A stretch of DNA of 64,000 nucleotides from Ferruginibacter paludis. Its GTDB lineage: Bacteria; Bacteroidota; Bacteroidia; Chitinophagales; Chitinophagaceae. The translations under genes and the position numbers were made by a program. Shown here in pieces: positions 29,182 through 38,559 of this stretch; the first letter of the stretch is position 1, and the number at the start of each line of letters is the position of its first letter. The notes beneath the pieces are model-generated. The model saw only the letters and a program-made list of their open reading frames with translations, did no database searches and had not been told where the DNA came from. The DNA lies in contig NZ_JAUFQJ010000001.1 in NCBI RefSeq assembly GCF_030409685.1, forward strand, positions 124,001 through 188,000, given 5' to 3'.

Positions 29182-29385
29182 CTATCCGCCTTGGGTTGCT
29201 TTTATTACCAATACTTTATCACCAGTCTGGAGCACATAACTATCCCATTGCGTTTTTGGAACAACGGTTTCGTTAACTGCTACGGCAATACCTTTTTGCT
29301 TTTCACCAATCAAATCATTTAATATAATTTGAACAGAGGAACGCTCCTGAATTTGTTGTGTGTGATTGTTGAAAGTGATTTCCAT
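29182..29385 (-). CDS. thiS: ThiS, sulfur carrier protein
   Basis: 67 residues from the ATG at 29385. A longer frame reaches back to 29568, but its first 61 codons are the translated TPP riboswitch and are not protein. The small ubiquitin-like fold reads MEITFNNHTQQIQ to VLVIKATQGG, ending in the Gly-Gly that is adenylated by ThiF and converted to thiocarboxylate. It is the first gene of the operon, 56 bases after the riboswitch core. Confidence 0.95.
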   Translation of the reverse strand: MEITFNNHTQQIQERSSVQIILNDLIGEKQKGIAVAVNETVVPKTQWDSYVLQTGDKVLVIKATQGG

Positions 29386-29440
29386 TCCCTTTATAGATTT
29401 AATAAAAACTTTAGGAATGGCAGAATGTGGAAGTATGTTT

Positions 29441-29517
29441 CTACTTTTCCCTTCGGCAGCATTATCTGCATCAGGTTCGCAGGGTATAATCTCAGCCTTA
29501 TCGGCACCCCTAAAGTC
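29441..29517 (-). promoter_or_regulatory. TPP (thiamine pyrophosphate) riboswitch
   Basis: On the minus strand the core reads ACTTTAGGGGTGCC, GATAAGGCTGAGATTATACC, CTGCGAACCTGATGCAGATA, ATGCTGCCGAAGGGAAAAGT. The CTGAGA and ACCTGATxxxGxTAATxC-type blocks of the THI element are clear, and the P1 stem is ACTTT with AAAGT. It lies directly upstream of thiS and should repress the eight-gene operon when thiamine pyrophosphate is high. Confidence 0.96.
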
Positions 29518-29568
29518 AGTGTAAAGGTAAATCTTAAAAACAGATGGAAATGCACCAGTTACTAACAT

Positions 29569-30038
29569 AGTTTATTTCAGTCATTAATAAGGAGCTAGCT
29601 TTCTAATTACTTTGCATCGACTAGCTTATAATTATTGATTGGGTGCTCATTGTTCCTCCAGCCTGCACCTGCCGCGTGACTTTTATAAGATCCATTTTAA
29701 AAGCGAAAGTTCAGGTCCGTTTCTGCATGCCTGCTACCTGTTAATTATAGCAACTGAACGATGAAATAACTGGAAAGGTAAACTACATATTACACGGAAT
29801 GTTGTACTAATTATACGTATGGAGCCATATCAAAGGACAGTTATTTTGTGAAATGAACCAGCCACAAGTTTAATGAAGCCGGATACTAAAAATTTGAATC
29901 TGCTTAAAAGTTTATGTTTATATTCATAAATAATTAACGATTCCCAATAATTATAAGCTTTATCCCTCCCTGTTTAATCTCTTGCACTTTTATTCCAAAG
30001 AAAATTCAGTCAAATTTTTTAACTTCAAAAAAGTAAAC
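29569..30038. other. Intergenic region, no gene seen
   Basis: About 470 bases between the divergent thiamine operon and the TTHB210-like lipoprotein gene. It should hold the thi promoter; TACCTTTA on the minus strand (29522-29529) is near the TAnnTTTG form but lies at the riboswitch edge and has no good TTG partner. Confidence 0.45.
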
Positions 30039-30899
30039 ATGAAAAAAGTAAATCGTTTGCATTGCCTCGTGGTGATGCTGTCTCTTCTGAGTTTTACAGC
30101 TTGCCAAAAAGAAAAAAAAGATCCGGGCGTACAACAACAAGTCGCCGTAAACCCTTCAGAAAAGGTAACACTGCCCTCTGCCAATACACTTAGCAGCCGG
30201 GAAATCCCGAATGACTACAATACATTTTATGGTCCGGAAGTGCAGATGGGCAGCGGCCATGCCCGTACGTGGATAAATATTAGCAGAACCGGCGATGTTC
30301 CGATGGCCATGGGAATTGAATTCATTGCAACGGCATTGGACAAACTGCCAAGCGATGCGCTTGATTTTTCAGCCAGTACATTTAATTTAAAACTGCATCA
30401 AAAAGCAAAGGATGTGACACCTTTTGATCACATCACTGTCAACTGGGAACCTGCAGGGCATGAGCCTGCCGGGGTTTATGATGTACCACATTTTGATATG
30501 CACTTTTATAAAATTTCTGTCGCGGAGCAAATGCAAATCACAGGAATGCCCACTGCAGCGCCTTCACCAGGCTATCTGCCAGCGTCCTATGTTATCCAGG
30601 GAGCTACAGTACCACAAATGGGAACACACTGGTTAGATCCTGCTTCGCCTGAACTTCCGCCCGCATTTATACCCTTTACGCATACATTCATTTACGGTTC
30701 AAATAACGGACAGGTCATCTTCCTGGAGCCCATGATAACAAGAGCATTTTTGTTAAGTGGTAATTTATTTAGTACATCTTTTCCCCAGCCAACACATTTT
30801 TCGCCATCCGGAACAAACTATCCGACAGGATATAAAATATGGAAGAATGCAGACAACGGCAGGCATTATGTTGCTTTAACTGATTTCGTGTTGAGATAA
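30039..30899 (+). CDS. Lipoprotein with TTHB210-like / DUF5602 domain
   Basis: 286 residues from MKKVNRLH; a frame opening 19 codons earlier would mask the signal. The lipobox is SFTAC near residue 21. The mature part has TFYGPEVQMGSGHARTWINI and VPMAMGIEFIATALDKLP, which fit the TTHB210-like or DUF5602 domain, followed by HITVNWEPAGHEPAGVYDVPHFDMHFY, where four His residues may bind metal. It is exported and lipid-anchored; the function is unknown. A bidirectional terminator separates it from the convergent TonB receptor gene. Confidence 0.75.
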   Translation: MKKVNRLHCLVVMLSLLSFTACQKEKKDPGVQQQVAVNPSEKVTLPSANTLSSREIPNDYNTFYGPEVQMGSGHARTWINISRTGDVPMAMGIEFIATALDKLPSDALDFSASTFNLKLHQKAKDVTPFDHITVNWEPAGHEPAGVYDVPHFDMHFYKISVAEQMQITGMPTAAPSPGYLPASYVIQGATVPQMGTHWLDPASPELPPAFIPFTHTFIYGSNNGQVIFLEPMITRAFLLSGNLFSTSFPQPTHFSPSGTNYPTGYKIWKNADNGRHYVALTDFVLR

Positions 30900-30913
30900 C
30901 CCATCATTCATAA

Positions 30914-30946
30914 AAAGAAGCTCTTAATTAATTTAAGGGCTTCTTT
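30914..30946. terminator. Bidirectional terminator between convergent genes
   Basis: A 14-bp inverted repeat with one mismatch (AAAGAAGCTCTTAA at 30914-30927, TTAAGGGCTTCTTT at 30933-30946), flanked by A and T runs. It sits between the stops of two convergent genes. Confidence 0.8.
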
Positions 30947-30994
30947 CATTTAGCCGGATTGATCAATTCTATTCAACTGCATTTAGTTGACCGT

Positions 30995-33157
30995 CTACAA
31001 CCTGATTTTGAGGCCGCCGTTTACAACAAAACCTTCCAGAGGCGCATAGATATCTTTAAAAACCGGATTGGTAAGTGTACCATTGAAAATGCTTTCAAAT
31101 TTCGTTTGCCTAACGTCTCCAAAGTTTTCAAAATTGATGAAAAGAGAAAATGGCTTCCATAATTTTTCAACAACCAATCCAGTAAGCCAGTAATCCCTGC
31201 CGGTGGTTCCATCACTTAACTTTTGTTTGCTGAAATAATAGAACTCTGAACCAAACTTCCATTTATCTTCGATTTCATACACCAAAGCCCCATTAAATCG
31301 GTGTTTGGGCGTAAGCCGGTTTTCCGTTATTGTACCATTATTATGAATTTCAGCATTGGTATAAGTATACCCCAGGTACAATGCCAGATCCTGGTAGCCC
31401 AGCCTGATATTTGTTTCGGCTCCCCTGGATACAATTTGCCCCGGAATATTTTGCAGCTGGGAGAAGCCACCAGCAACAGTTTCAATAAATAAGGGGTTTT
31501 TCAGGAGGGTATAAAAGAAAAATTGATTGAGACTAAAGGATATTTTTTGAAAGGATGTTTTGTAATTAAAATCCCAGTTTGCGCCAACGCTTTTTTCCAG
31601 TTTATTAATAGCCGCATTAACCGGCATCACATTTTTGTACAACAACTTTTCGCTTTCCTCTGTAAAAATAGTGGGCGTTTTATAACCCAGCCCTCCACCA
31701 ATGCGGCTTGTTAACTGAGGTGTAATAGTAAATAATGCAGAAATCCTTGGTAATAAAACAGCCCCATAATCATTTACATAATCTCCTCTTAAGCCTGTTT
31801 CCACAATAAGCCAACTGTAAGTATTCCAGGTATTTTGAATAAAAATACCCAGCGTAGTTTGATTGTAATCTCTAAGAATTCCGGGTGTTGTTTGGTTTTC
31901 TTTAAAATGATCTGTTAATACATTTAATCCAGCTACCCAATCGCTTGCCTTCCGCTTGTTTACAAAGGTGGCTTCTGTGAAACTGCTGTATTGAGTTCCG
32001 TTAAACGAATAGTCCCTGCTGTTAATGATACGGTTAAAGTAACCGGCACTATTCTTTAATTTAAAACTGCTTTTATCGTTGAACTTGTGATCTAAAGTAA
32101 ACTGAGTTGACAAACGTTTTGTTTTATTGCGCTCAAAGTAACTGTGCGTGCTGTCGCCCCTGCCTTCAATCAATTGCATATCTCCACCCAAACGATTTTC
32201 AAATGTGGTATTAACGCCAAAGTTGAATTTGGTTTTATCGGTGAAGTACAAAAATAATTTAGGGTTAAGGGTATAGCGTTCAAATTTAGGAATGGCGGAA
32301 AAAGAGATGTTGGCCGGGTCATAAGCCATATTGGTGTTCCTTGAAACAAAAAATGTTACTCCTGCTTTTTTAAAACGTTGTCCATAAAAACTGTTTATAT
32401 CCAGTCCGCCTGCGGATGTTGCATTGAAGTGGAAATTCAGTTCCATTTTATCTGCCGGTACTTTAGTAATCAGGTTGATTAGTCCCGCAATTGCCCCACC
32501 TCCATAGAGCGTAGAAGAAGAACCTTTGATTATTTCTACCTGTCGTAAATCCAAAGGAGGCGTTTGCAGCAATCCCAATCCGCCTGCCGCGCCTGAATAG
32601 ACAGGAAATCCGTCTTTAAGGATTTGCGTATAGCGGCCATCCATGCCCTGGATGCGGATGCCCGCATTGCCCGTTGTGGGGGAGGTTTGCTGTGTCTGTA
32701 TACCCGTGCTTTCTGCCAGTAACATTTTGATATCACCCGGCCGCATGCTGGCTTCTTCATGCACTTCTTCCTCTGCAATAAATTCTACCCTTGTAGGCGT
32801 ATTCCTGATGCTTCTGTTGGAACGGGTTGAATTTACGGTTACTTCCTCCAGTTCCCCGGGTAATGGTTCAAGATAAATTTGAATAATACCGGGAGCTTTT
32901 ACTGGAAAAACAAACTCCATCTCCAGCTCCTTATAACCAATGCTGCTTATTACAACTTCCCATGTTCCATCCGGTACGTTATTGAATTGCACTTTACCCG
33001 TGCTATCTGAAATACCTGCCAGCTTTAATTTTTTAAATGTAATAGTAACGCCCGCTAATGTCTCCTGTTTCCCTTCAGTTCTGATAACAGCCATCAATGA
33101 ATTTTGCGCTTTGGAAAAGAAAGGTAATAGTAACAATGCTATGATTAGTTTTTTCAC
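30995..33157 (-). CDS. TonB-dependent receptor with carboxypeptidase-like N-terminal domain
   Basis: 720 residues. A signal peptide (to FFSKAQ) precedes a CarboxypepD_reg-like domain of about 85 residues (EGKQETLAGVTITFKKLKLAG, GTWEVVISSIGYKE). The plug domain has EEVTVNSTRSNRSIRNTPTRVE, IRIQGMDGRYTQILKDGFPVYSG and VEIIKGSSSTLYGGGAIAGLINLI. The barrel ends in GGLKIRL. The architecture is that of BtuB/FepA-like receptors in Bacteroidota. The substrate cannot be told, but the metal-handling genes downstream on the map hint at a metal complex. A small membrane-protein gene lies 75 bases upstream on the same strand and may be co-transcribed. Confidence 0.9.
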   Translation of the reverse strand: MKKLIIALLLLPFFSKAQNSLMAVIRTEGKQETLAGVTITFKKLKLAGISDSTGKVQFNNVPDGTWEVVISSIGYKELEMEFVFPVKAPGIIQIYLEPLPGELEEVTVNSTRSNRSIRNTPTRVEFIAEEEVHEEASMRPGDIKMLLAESTGIQTQQTSPTTGNAGIRIQGMDGRYTQILKDGFPVYSGAAGGLGLLQTPPLDLRQVEIIKGSSSTLYGGGAIAGLINLITKVPADKMELNFHFNATSAGGLDINSFYGQRFKKAGVTFFVSRNTNMAYDPANISFSAIPKFERYTLNPKLFLYFTDKTKFNFGVNTTFENRLGGDMQLIEGRGDSTHSYFERNKTKRLSTQFTLDHKFNDKSSFKLKNSAGYFNRIINSRDYSFNGTQYSSFTEATFVNKRKASDWVAGLNVLTDHFKENQTTPGILRDYNQTTLGIFIQNTWNTYSWLIVETGLRGDYVNDYGAVLLPRISALFTITPQLTSRIGGGLGYKTPTIFTEESEKLLYKNVMPVNAAINKLEKSVGANWDFNYKTSFQKISFSLNQFFFYTLLKNPLFIETVAGGFSQLQNIPGQIVSRGAETNIRLGYQDLALYLGYTYTNAEIHNNGTITENRLTPKHRFNGALVYEIEDKWKFGSEFYYFSKQKLSDGTTGRDYWLTGLVVEKLWKPFSLFINFENFGDVRQTKFESIFNGTLTNPVFKDIYAPLEGFVVNGGLKIRL

Positions 33158-33232
33158 TTAAAATTTGATTTGCAATTAAGTAATATAAGATTCGACCTTC
33201 AATGAGGAATATCGCAAGAAATAACGCAGGCA

Positions 33233-33745
33233 TCAAATTCTTAAACTATGTATAATCAGGTACTTATTTAGTCGTGAAGTTGAAGTTATGATGGAGGCAT
33301 GAAGATTGCTTTGAAACGCAGGATGTTCTTCAGTTAAATGGGTATGTTTTGAGCAACATATACTTTGCTCATTTTCACTTTTTGTTATTTTTTTTACAAC
33401 GGGCGCCGGAAGTTGCGCTCTGTCGGTACCGATATCAGAGATAGTAGCTACTTGTTGGCTGGTCCATTCAAAAGATGACAGGAGAAATAATACACCAACA
33501 ATGATAATAAGCGTCTGTTTTACATACCGCTGTTTAAATACAGCAGCCATACTAAAAAACCCATGTTCAAATTGGTAGAACCTTTCTACAATATCAAGAA
33601 AAAAAATAAACAGGGACGACAAGATATTGCCTTTAGATTTTCCATTGGGTAAAATGATTTGCTTTATTATCCTGTAACCAAAAAGGAATATATCAAGAAC
33701 AAGGGCCCATACTTTACTACTTATTTGTTTTATTTCAGACCCCAT
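33233..33745 (-). CDS. Hypothetical protein with one membrane segment
   Basis: 170 residues, not recognised. A membrane segment is clear at about 93-108 (LIIIVGVLFLLSSF), with a hydrophobic region around 42-52. The C-terminal part contains Cys-Cys and His (SICCSKHTHL). It lies upstream of the TonB receptor gene on the same strand with a 75-bp gap. Small proteins with a Cys/His tail often precede metal-related TonB receptors in this phylum, which supports a real gene, but the role is unknown. Confidence 0.6.
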   Translation of the reverse strand: MGSEIKQISSKVWALVLDIFLFGYRIIKQIILPNGKSKGNILSSLFIFFLDIVERFYQFEHGFFSMAAVFKQRYVKQTLIIIVGVLFLLSSFEWTSQQVATISDIGTDRAQLPAPVVKKITKSENEQSICCSKHTHLTEEHPAFQSNLHASIITSTSRLNKYLIIHSLRI

Positions 33746-34053
33746 AACTACAAGCGGTAAAAATAATTGTTTTAAATTAAATGCAAAATTTGGTTTAGCC
33801 GACTGGCTGTTACAGCTGTGACATTGCGAGTAATTTCTCCAATAAACTGGGATAAAGAAAGTTTTGTTTTAATGAGTAATATTTTCTGCTGATCCATGAA
33901 ATTTAATTTACTCTTCAGCAGCATTTTTAATTTTCACTAAAAGATTGTAACGAAGCTTATTTTTCCGCATTGCGTCATTTTTTTTCCCGAATGTAAAACC
34001 TCTCTTCGCCCACATGTTTCACTTTTGCCGTCAATATAAACAGCAATACTATC
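33746..34053. other. Divergent promoter region, no gene seen
   Basis: About 310 bases between the divergent hypothetical gene and the second TonB receptor gene. CACTTTTG near 34020 is one base from TAnnTTTG, but a TTG partner is missing. Confidence 0.4.
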
Positions 34054-36231
34054 ATGCATAAAATTGTTACAGCGCTATTTGCTACACTATGTTTTAGAGC
34101 GGTAATTGCTCAACAGGTTAAAATATCAGACAGTGCCAAAATTTTAAAAGAAGTCATCCTGACCGGATATAAAACTGTAAACGGTGTTGGACATTTTTTG
34201 GAATCCAAGGACGGTATTATCTATGCCGGAAAGAAAAATGAAGTAATACTTGTTGACAGCCTGGATGCGAATAAGGCGATTAACAATACCCGGCAAATAC
34301 TTGGTCGGATACCGGGTTTGAATATCGTTGAAACTGAAAGCGGCGGTTTTACGGCCAATGGAATTGCTACAAGAGGGTTGAATCCGATACAGAGTATTGA
34401 AATGAATACCCGTCAAAACGGCTATAACATCAGTGCCGATATTTTCGGGTACAACGAAGCCTATTACATTCCTCCAATGGAAGGAGTAAGTCGTATTGAA
34501 ATGGTAAGAGGGGCATCCTCTTTACAATTCGGTTCTCAATTTGGCGGGCTGGTAAACTATGTGACAAAAGATGCACCGGTAAACAAACCATTTGAATTTA
34601 CCACGTCACAAACTGTTGGCAGTTTCGGACTTTTTAACTCTTTCAATTCAATTGGTGGCAATTATAAAAAATTCAGTTATTATGGGTTCCTGCAGTACCG
34701 ATATATTGACGGCTACCGGCCCAACAGCAGGCAGTGGCAGCTGTCAGGTTTTGGTAAGTTTCAATATAAACCATCATCCAAAACCAATGTGGGTGTTGAG
34801 TACTCCGCACTTCGTAATAAAATAAAAATGCCTGGTGGTTTAACAGACAGTATGTTTGAAGCCAGTCCAAAAGCATCCACCCGGGCAAGAAACTGGCTAA
34901 AGAGCCCATGGAATGTAGTAACTGCGTATGCAAACTTTACACCGTCTGTTAATACAACGATAAGCATAAAAACAACTTATCTTTTCAGTAACCGTTCGCT
35001 TGTGTGGCGGAATGAAGATGGTGGTCCGCAAGCATTTGATGAGATAGATCCGGCCACGGGTACTTATGTTCCGCGGGAAGTTGGCAGAGAGGACATGCAC
35101 AACTCAACAACCGAATTGCGTTTTTCAAATAGCTACTCTTTGGGAAAACAAAAATCCACCATTGCAGGTGGCATCAGATATAGCTACGCAAGGTTCAAAC
35201 GGCAAGGAGGTGGTGAAGGAACAACCAACAGTGATTTTGATTTATCCATTACAGGGAATTGGGGATATGATTTAGATTTCACAACTACTAACATAGCTCC
35301 ATTTGTTGAAAATATTTTCAGAATCGGAGACAAGTTTACAATTACTCCCGGATTTAGATTCGAATATCTAAAAAGTACAGCAAAAGGATATAAAATTGTA
35401 GATAACGCAAAGCAAACACCAGATGAAAACCGCACGAGAACGTTCCCTCTTTTCGGCACAGGGTTAGAATTTAAGCCAACTCATAACACCAGTATCTATG
35501 GTAATTTCAGCCAGGCATACCGGCCCATTGATTATAGTCAGTTGGAGCCATTTGGTATCACATCCAGAATAGACCCCAATTTAAAAGATGCTTATGGGTT
35601 CAACACGGATTTAGGTTACAGGGGAACTATAAAAAACTTTCTAAATTTTGACATTGGTGGTTTTTACATGGCTTACAATAACCGAATTGGTGTATTGGTT
35701 CAAACAGATACGGTAACGGGGAATGATTACTCCATTAGAAAAAATATTGCCAATAGTATTCACTGGGGTATTGAAAGCTATATAGAATTTAATCTTTTAA
35801 AATACCTGAATGCAAAATCAAAATATGGTCTTAGTGTATTTAATTCCTTTGCCTGGATCAATGCACAATATACAACCGGAGAATTTAAGGGAAACAGGGT
35901 TGAAGCTGCAGCCAAAACCATCAACAGAGTTGGTTTAATATTCAGCGATAAATATTTTTCTACAACCTTTCAGGTCAACTACGTGGGAGATGCGTATGGC
36001 GATGCCTCGAATATAAAAACAAGTCAGGACCCGATAGCAGGATATATACCGGCATATACTGTTCTTGATTTAAGCGCCACCTACAAGTATAAAAATTATG
36101 CACTAAAGATTGGGTCTAATAATTTAACTGACAAAGCATATTTCACCCGCAGGACAGATGAGTATCCTGGTCCGGGAATTATTCCTTCTATTGGAAGAAG
36201 TGTTTATTTGGGTATCAGTGCCAAGTTTTAG
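34054..36231 (+). CDS. TonB-dependent receptor, FecA-like siderophore type
   Basis: 725 residues with a signal peptide ending at RAVIAQ. There is no carboxypeptidase-like or STN domain. The plug shows ANNTRQILGRIPGLNIVETESGG-type sequence (key residues RQILGRIPGLNI), IATRGLNPIQSIEMNTRQNG, and VSRIEMVRGASSLQFGSQFGGLVNYVTKDAP. The barrel ends in LGISAKF. The TRQNGYNISADIFGYNEAYY region is typical of the FecA group (ferric dicitrate and related receptors). It should import a ferric or other metal chelate. No FecI/FecR regulators are visible. Confidence 0.9.
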   Translation: MHKIVTALFATLCFRAVIAQQVKISDSAKILKEVILTGYKTVNGVGHFLESKDGIIYAGKKNEVILVDSLDANKAINNTRQILGRIPGLNIVETESGGFTANGIATRGLNPIQSIEMNTRQNGYNISADIFGYNEAYYIPPMEGVSRIEMVRGASSLQFGSQFGGLVNYVTKDAPVNKPFEFTTSQTVGSFGLFNSFNSIGGNYKKFSYYGFLQYRYIDGYRPNSRQWQLSGFGKFQYKPSSKTNVGVEYSALRNKIKMPGGLTDSMFEASPKASTRARNWLKSPWNVVTAYANFTPSVNTTISIKTTYLFSNRSLVWRNEDGGPQAFDEIDPATGTYVPREVGREDMHNSTTELRFSNSYSLGKQKSTIAGGIRYSYARFKRQGGGEGTTNSDFDLSITGNWGYDLDFTTTNIAPFVENIFRIGDKFTITPGFRFEYLKSTAKGYKIVDNAKQTPDENRTRTFPLFGTGLEFKPTHNTSIYGNFSQAYRPIDYSQLEPFGITSRIDPNLKDAYGFNTDLGYRGTIKNFLNFDIGGFYMAYNNRIGVLVQTDTVTGNDYSIRKNIANSIHWGIESYIEFNLLKYLNAKSKYGLSVFNSFAWINAQYTTGEFKGNRVEAAAKTINRVGLIFSDKYFSTTFQVNYVGDAYGDASNIKTSQDPIAGYIPAYTVLDLSATYKYKNYALKIGSNNLTDKAYFTRRTDEYPGPGIIPSIGRSVYLGISAKF

Positions 36232-36272
36232 CTAGTCAAAAGTGGCAATATTTGGGAAGAGATGTTTTTTAC

Positions 36273-36488
36273 TTAAGAACAACAAGATTTATTCATCTGA
36301 ATTGGGGGGCATTTAATTGAACCATAACTGCAAAAAACACAACAATCTCCCTGCTGAGGTTTTAGGACAGTCCCGCAACTGGTGCACTTATAAAAATATT
36401 GACAGGCATCCATTGGCATTGTCTCTTCTTTTTGAGATCCACAATTGGGGCAGTTAATAATTGATTGGAGTAAAATTATTTCTTTCAT
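36273..36488 (-). CDS. GDCCVxC domain protein
   Basis: 71 residues from MKEIILLQS; a start six codons earlier is possible. It has two CxxC pairs (NCPNCGSQ, KCTSCGT) and the family signature GDCCVFCSYG, which names the GDCCVxC group. These small Cys-rich proteins occur next to mercury-transport genes. It follows the MerTP gene by 4 bases on the same strand. It probably binds a thiophilic metal ion in the cytoplasm; this is inference from its Cys content and neighbours. Confidence 0.88.
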   Translation of the reverse strand: MKEIILLQSIINCPNCGSQKEETMPMDACQYFYKCTSCGTVLKPQQGDCCVFCSYGSIKCPPIQMNKSCCS

Positions 36489-36510
36489 TTGTTTTTTCTT
36501 TTTCACGGCA

Positions 36511-37182
36511 TTATTTCAGGGAATCAGTGCATGACTTTCCTATTGCGTTTTTATCACGAAGGATATTTTCATAGTCATAGTTCTTCACTTTATAGCCTGT
36601 CTTACTGATTGCCGTTTCAATAGTTTTTGCATCCACTTTGGATTTATCAAAAGAAACGATGCTGCATTGGTTAGCATAAGAAGTTCGAAAGGCCAACACA
36701 CCATTTACTTTAGCTATTTCAGTGTTTACTTCTGCTTCGCAGCTCTCACAACCCATCCCTTGTATGATAAACTTTACCTGTTGCCTGTCATCGGCTACTG
36801 CCACTGATGTCGATTGTGTTTTTACAATTAGGGAAAATATTTTTGCATACAACGGGAAAGTCATTATCAGCAAAGCAAAAACTGTTACAATAATTAAAAA
36901 ACGTTTTGATTGAAAGAATGAAGTCTTATTTGTTATACAGCAATTACAATCGATACCTTTTGTTATTGCCGGTTTTAATTTAAGATACCATGCAAAAACT
37001 AATACGCCAATAGATAGTCCCATCAGGTAAGGCCTGGCAGGTGCTATCCATGAAAAGCTGAAAGTAATGCTGCTGCTGCCTGCAAGCATCGCAATAAAAG
37101 GAGTTATACAACATAGCGATGCTGCAATTGCTGAAATTACACCAGCACCGGTAAATGTACCAGTCGATTTTAGACTTTTCAT
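36511..37182 (-). CDS. merTP: MerT-MerP fusion mercuric transport protein
   Basis: 223 residues. The N-terminal MerT-like part has the Cys pair AASLCCITPF in the first membrane segment, then two more membrane segments and a second Cys pair in GIDCNCC. A further membrane segment leads into a C-terminal heavy-metal-associated domain with GMGCESCEAEV (CxxC), the MerP-like part. It brings Hg(II) or a similar soft metal across the inner membrane. No merA reductase is encoded in the window, so the metal may be another ion or detoxified elsewhere. Its start overlaps the arsR stop (ATGA), so translation is coupled. Confidence 0.9.
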   Translation of the reverse strand: MKSLKSTGTFTGAGVISAIAASLCCITPFIAMLAGSSSITFSFSWIAPARPYLMGLSIGVLVFAWYLKLKPAITKGIDCNCCITNKTSFFQSKRFLIIVTVFALLIMTFPLYAKIFSLIVKTQSTSVAVADDRQQVKFIIQGMGCESCEAEVNTEIAKVNGVLAFRTSYANQCSIVSFDKSKVDAKTIETAISKTGYKVKNYDYENILRDKNAIGKSCTDSLK

Positions 37183-37556
37183 GCAGTTTCCAGTTTTAAA
37201 GTTTGCACATTGATATGCTTAAAGAATGGCTTTAATATTTTTATGTTTTCATGATTAAGAGAGTAATAAATGGTCTGACTTTCTTTTCTTGTTTCAACTA
37301 TGTTTCCATCTTTCAACTTTTTCAGGTGTTGCGATATCGCAGGAATACTCATACCTAATATATCAGCAAGATCGCATGGGCATATTTCTTTTTCATCTCC
37401 CAGTAAATAAATAATTTTCAGCCTGACTTCATTTCCAGCCAAAGCCAGTACACTGGATAAGCTTCCAAAAGACTTCTGAGCCGTCTTTAGTTTTGCTTTA
37501 CAATTTTTTATTTGTTCATGATCGGCAAATTGCCTGATGCAGGTATTATTTTCCAT
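37179..37556 (-). CDS. ArsR-family metal-responsive repressor
   Basis: 125 residues with a winged helix: LSSVLALAGNEVRLKIIYLLG, then CPCDLADILGMSIPAISQHLKKLKDGNIVETRKESQTIYYSL. The Cys pair CPCDLA at the start of the recognition region is a typical metal-sensing site, with more Cys near the N-terminus. It is first in a three-gene operon with merTP and GDCCVxC and should repress it until metal binds. An inverted repeat over its own -33 box is the likely operator. The start codon is only 4 bases after the -7 box, so the mRNA is probably leaderless. Confidence 0.93.
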   Translation of the reverse strand: MENNTCIRQFADHEQIKNCKAKLKTAQKSFGSLSSVLALAGNEVRLKIIYLLGDEKEICPCDLADILGMSIPAISQHLKKLKDGNIVETRKESQTIYYSLNHENIKILKPFFKHINVQTLKLETA

Positions 37557-37560
37557 GGAA

Positions 37561-37600
37561 CAAATGTACTGGAAATAATTATTTAAGCAAATGCTTAAAT
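37561..37600 (-). promoter_or_regulatory. Promoter and operator of the arsR-merTP operon
   Basis: On the minus strand TTG (37588-37590), a 19-bp spacer and TACATTTG (37561-37568) form an exact Bacteroidetes promoter. A perfect 9-bp inverted repeat, ATTTAAGCA (37581-37589) and TGCTTAAAT (37592-37600) with a 2-base centre, covers the TTG box. This is the size and base pattern of ArsR/SmtB operators. Repressor bound there would block the promoter. Confidence 0.88.
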
Positions 37601-37878
37601 ATGCCGATAGAACGTTAGTACCCCGTGAATAAAAGTTTATAAAAGCCGTAATATCCTGTTAAATTTCATAGTAGAAATTTTGTTTAATGACAGCCCTTTT
37701 TCTGGCTAACTTTTACAGCAGATTTTAAGAAGTAGTAAAGCACCTTATGTTTGGGAGAATATAAATTTATGCATCCTCGCCCGACAAACAATTTTTCAGT
37801 AACTTAACAAGCGTAACTTTTTCAGGAATTTAATCATGTATAATTGATAAAATCTGGGCAATCTATTAACTTTTTTGC
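37601..37878. other. Intergenic region, no gene seen
   Basis: About 280 bases between the divergent arsR operon and the small gene at 37879. Nothing recognised. Confidence 0.4.
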
Positions 37879-38109
37879 ATGACCTTGTACGCTTTTAATA
37901 TTTTAGGAGAAACACAAAAACACAAAGTACTGAAGAAGTATGGTGTTGAAGTAGCTGAAAGAAAGATGGACGGGTTTCATATTGTATTGTACCAGCTTTT
38001 TTCATTTTATGTGGAGTTATATTATCATGCTGAAACCGATATTTTGGAGCGCTTAATGTGCTTTAGTGATACTGCTTACCTGGATCCGTACCTGAATTTT
38101 CCATTATGA
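37879..38109 (+). CDS. Small conserved-type hypothetical protein
   Basis: 76 residues. Its pattern (KYGVEVAERKMDGF, VLYQLFSFYVELYYH, then a final LDPYLNFPL) resembles small single-domain proteins I have seen in Chitinophagaceae, without known function. It has no signal peptide and no membrane segment. Its stop overlaps an ATG (ATGA) that opens a 58-codon frame ending at 38282; that frame is not recognised and may be part of the decayed stretch that follows. Confidence 0.6.
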   Translation: MTLYAFNILGETQKHKVLKKYGVEVAERKMDGFHIVLYQLFSFYVELYYHAETDILERLMCFSDTAYLDPYLNFPL

Positions 38110-38559
38110 GCTTGGAAAAAATTAACCCATTTTATCATTTTGGTAATTCTATAAGACAGATTTTAAGGGCTACCAAAATCAAACGTTGGGGCCGGATCGT
38201 TTTCGCATTACTGTTAAGCAGGGCCAAGCCAAAAAGTTTACCAATACAATTATGTGCATACAGTTTTCATCTGCACTTATAAATTTACTATATGCTGGTA
38301 ATAACATGATTTCAACTAGGGTCAGGAACAACCTGTTACAACCCCGAACAATAGTCATATTCCAGCTCCGCCCCATATCCGGCGGCCATCGTTAACGAGA
38401 GAAATAGTGCCGATGCATTTCAAATTTTTGATTCCATATTTCATGTCATGGACATAATATGGAGCAAGGGCTGCTCATATTTTACTGGTAGGGGCATGCA
38501 ATTTATTTCGTCGTTAATAAAAAATGGGGTGGAAGAATTTGACTTAGGTTTACCTTACA

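Noticed and set aside
29386-29568. N-terminal extension of ThiS
   Set aside because: These codons are the TPP riboswitch; ThiS proteins are about 67 residues and start at 29385.
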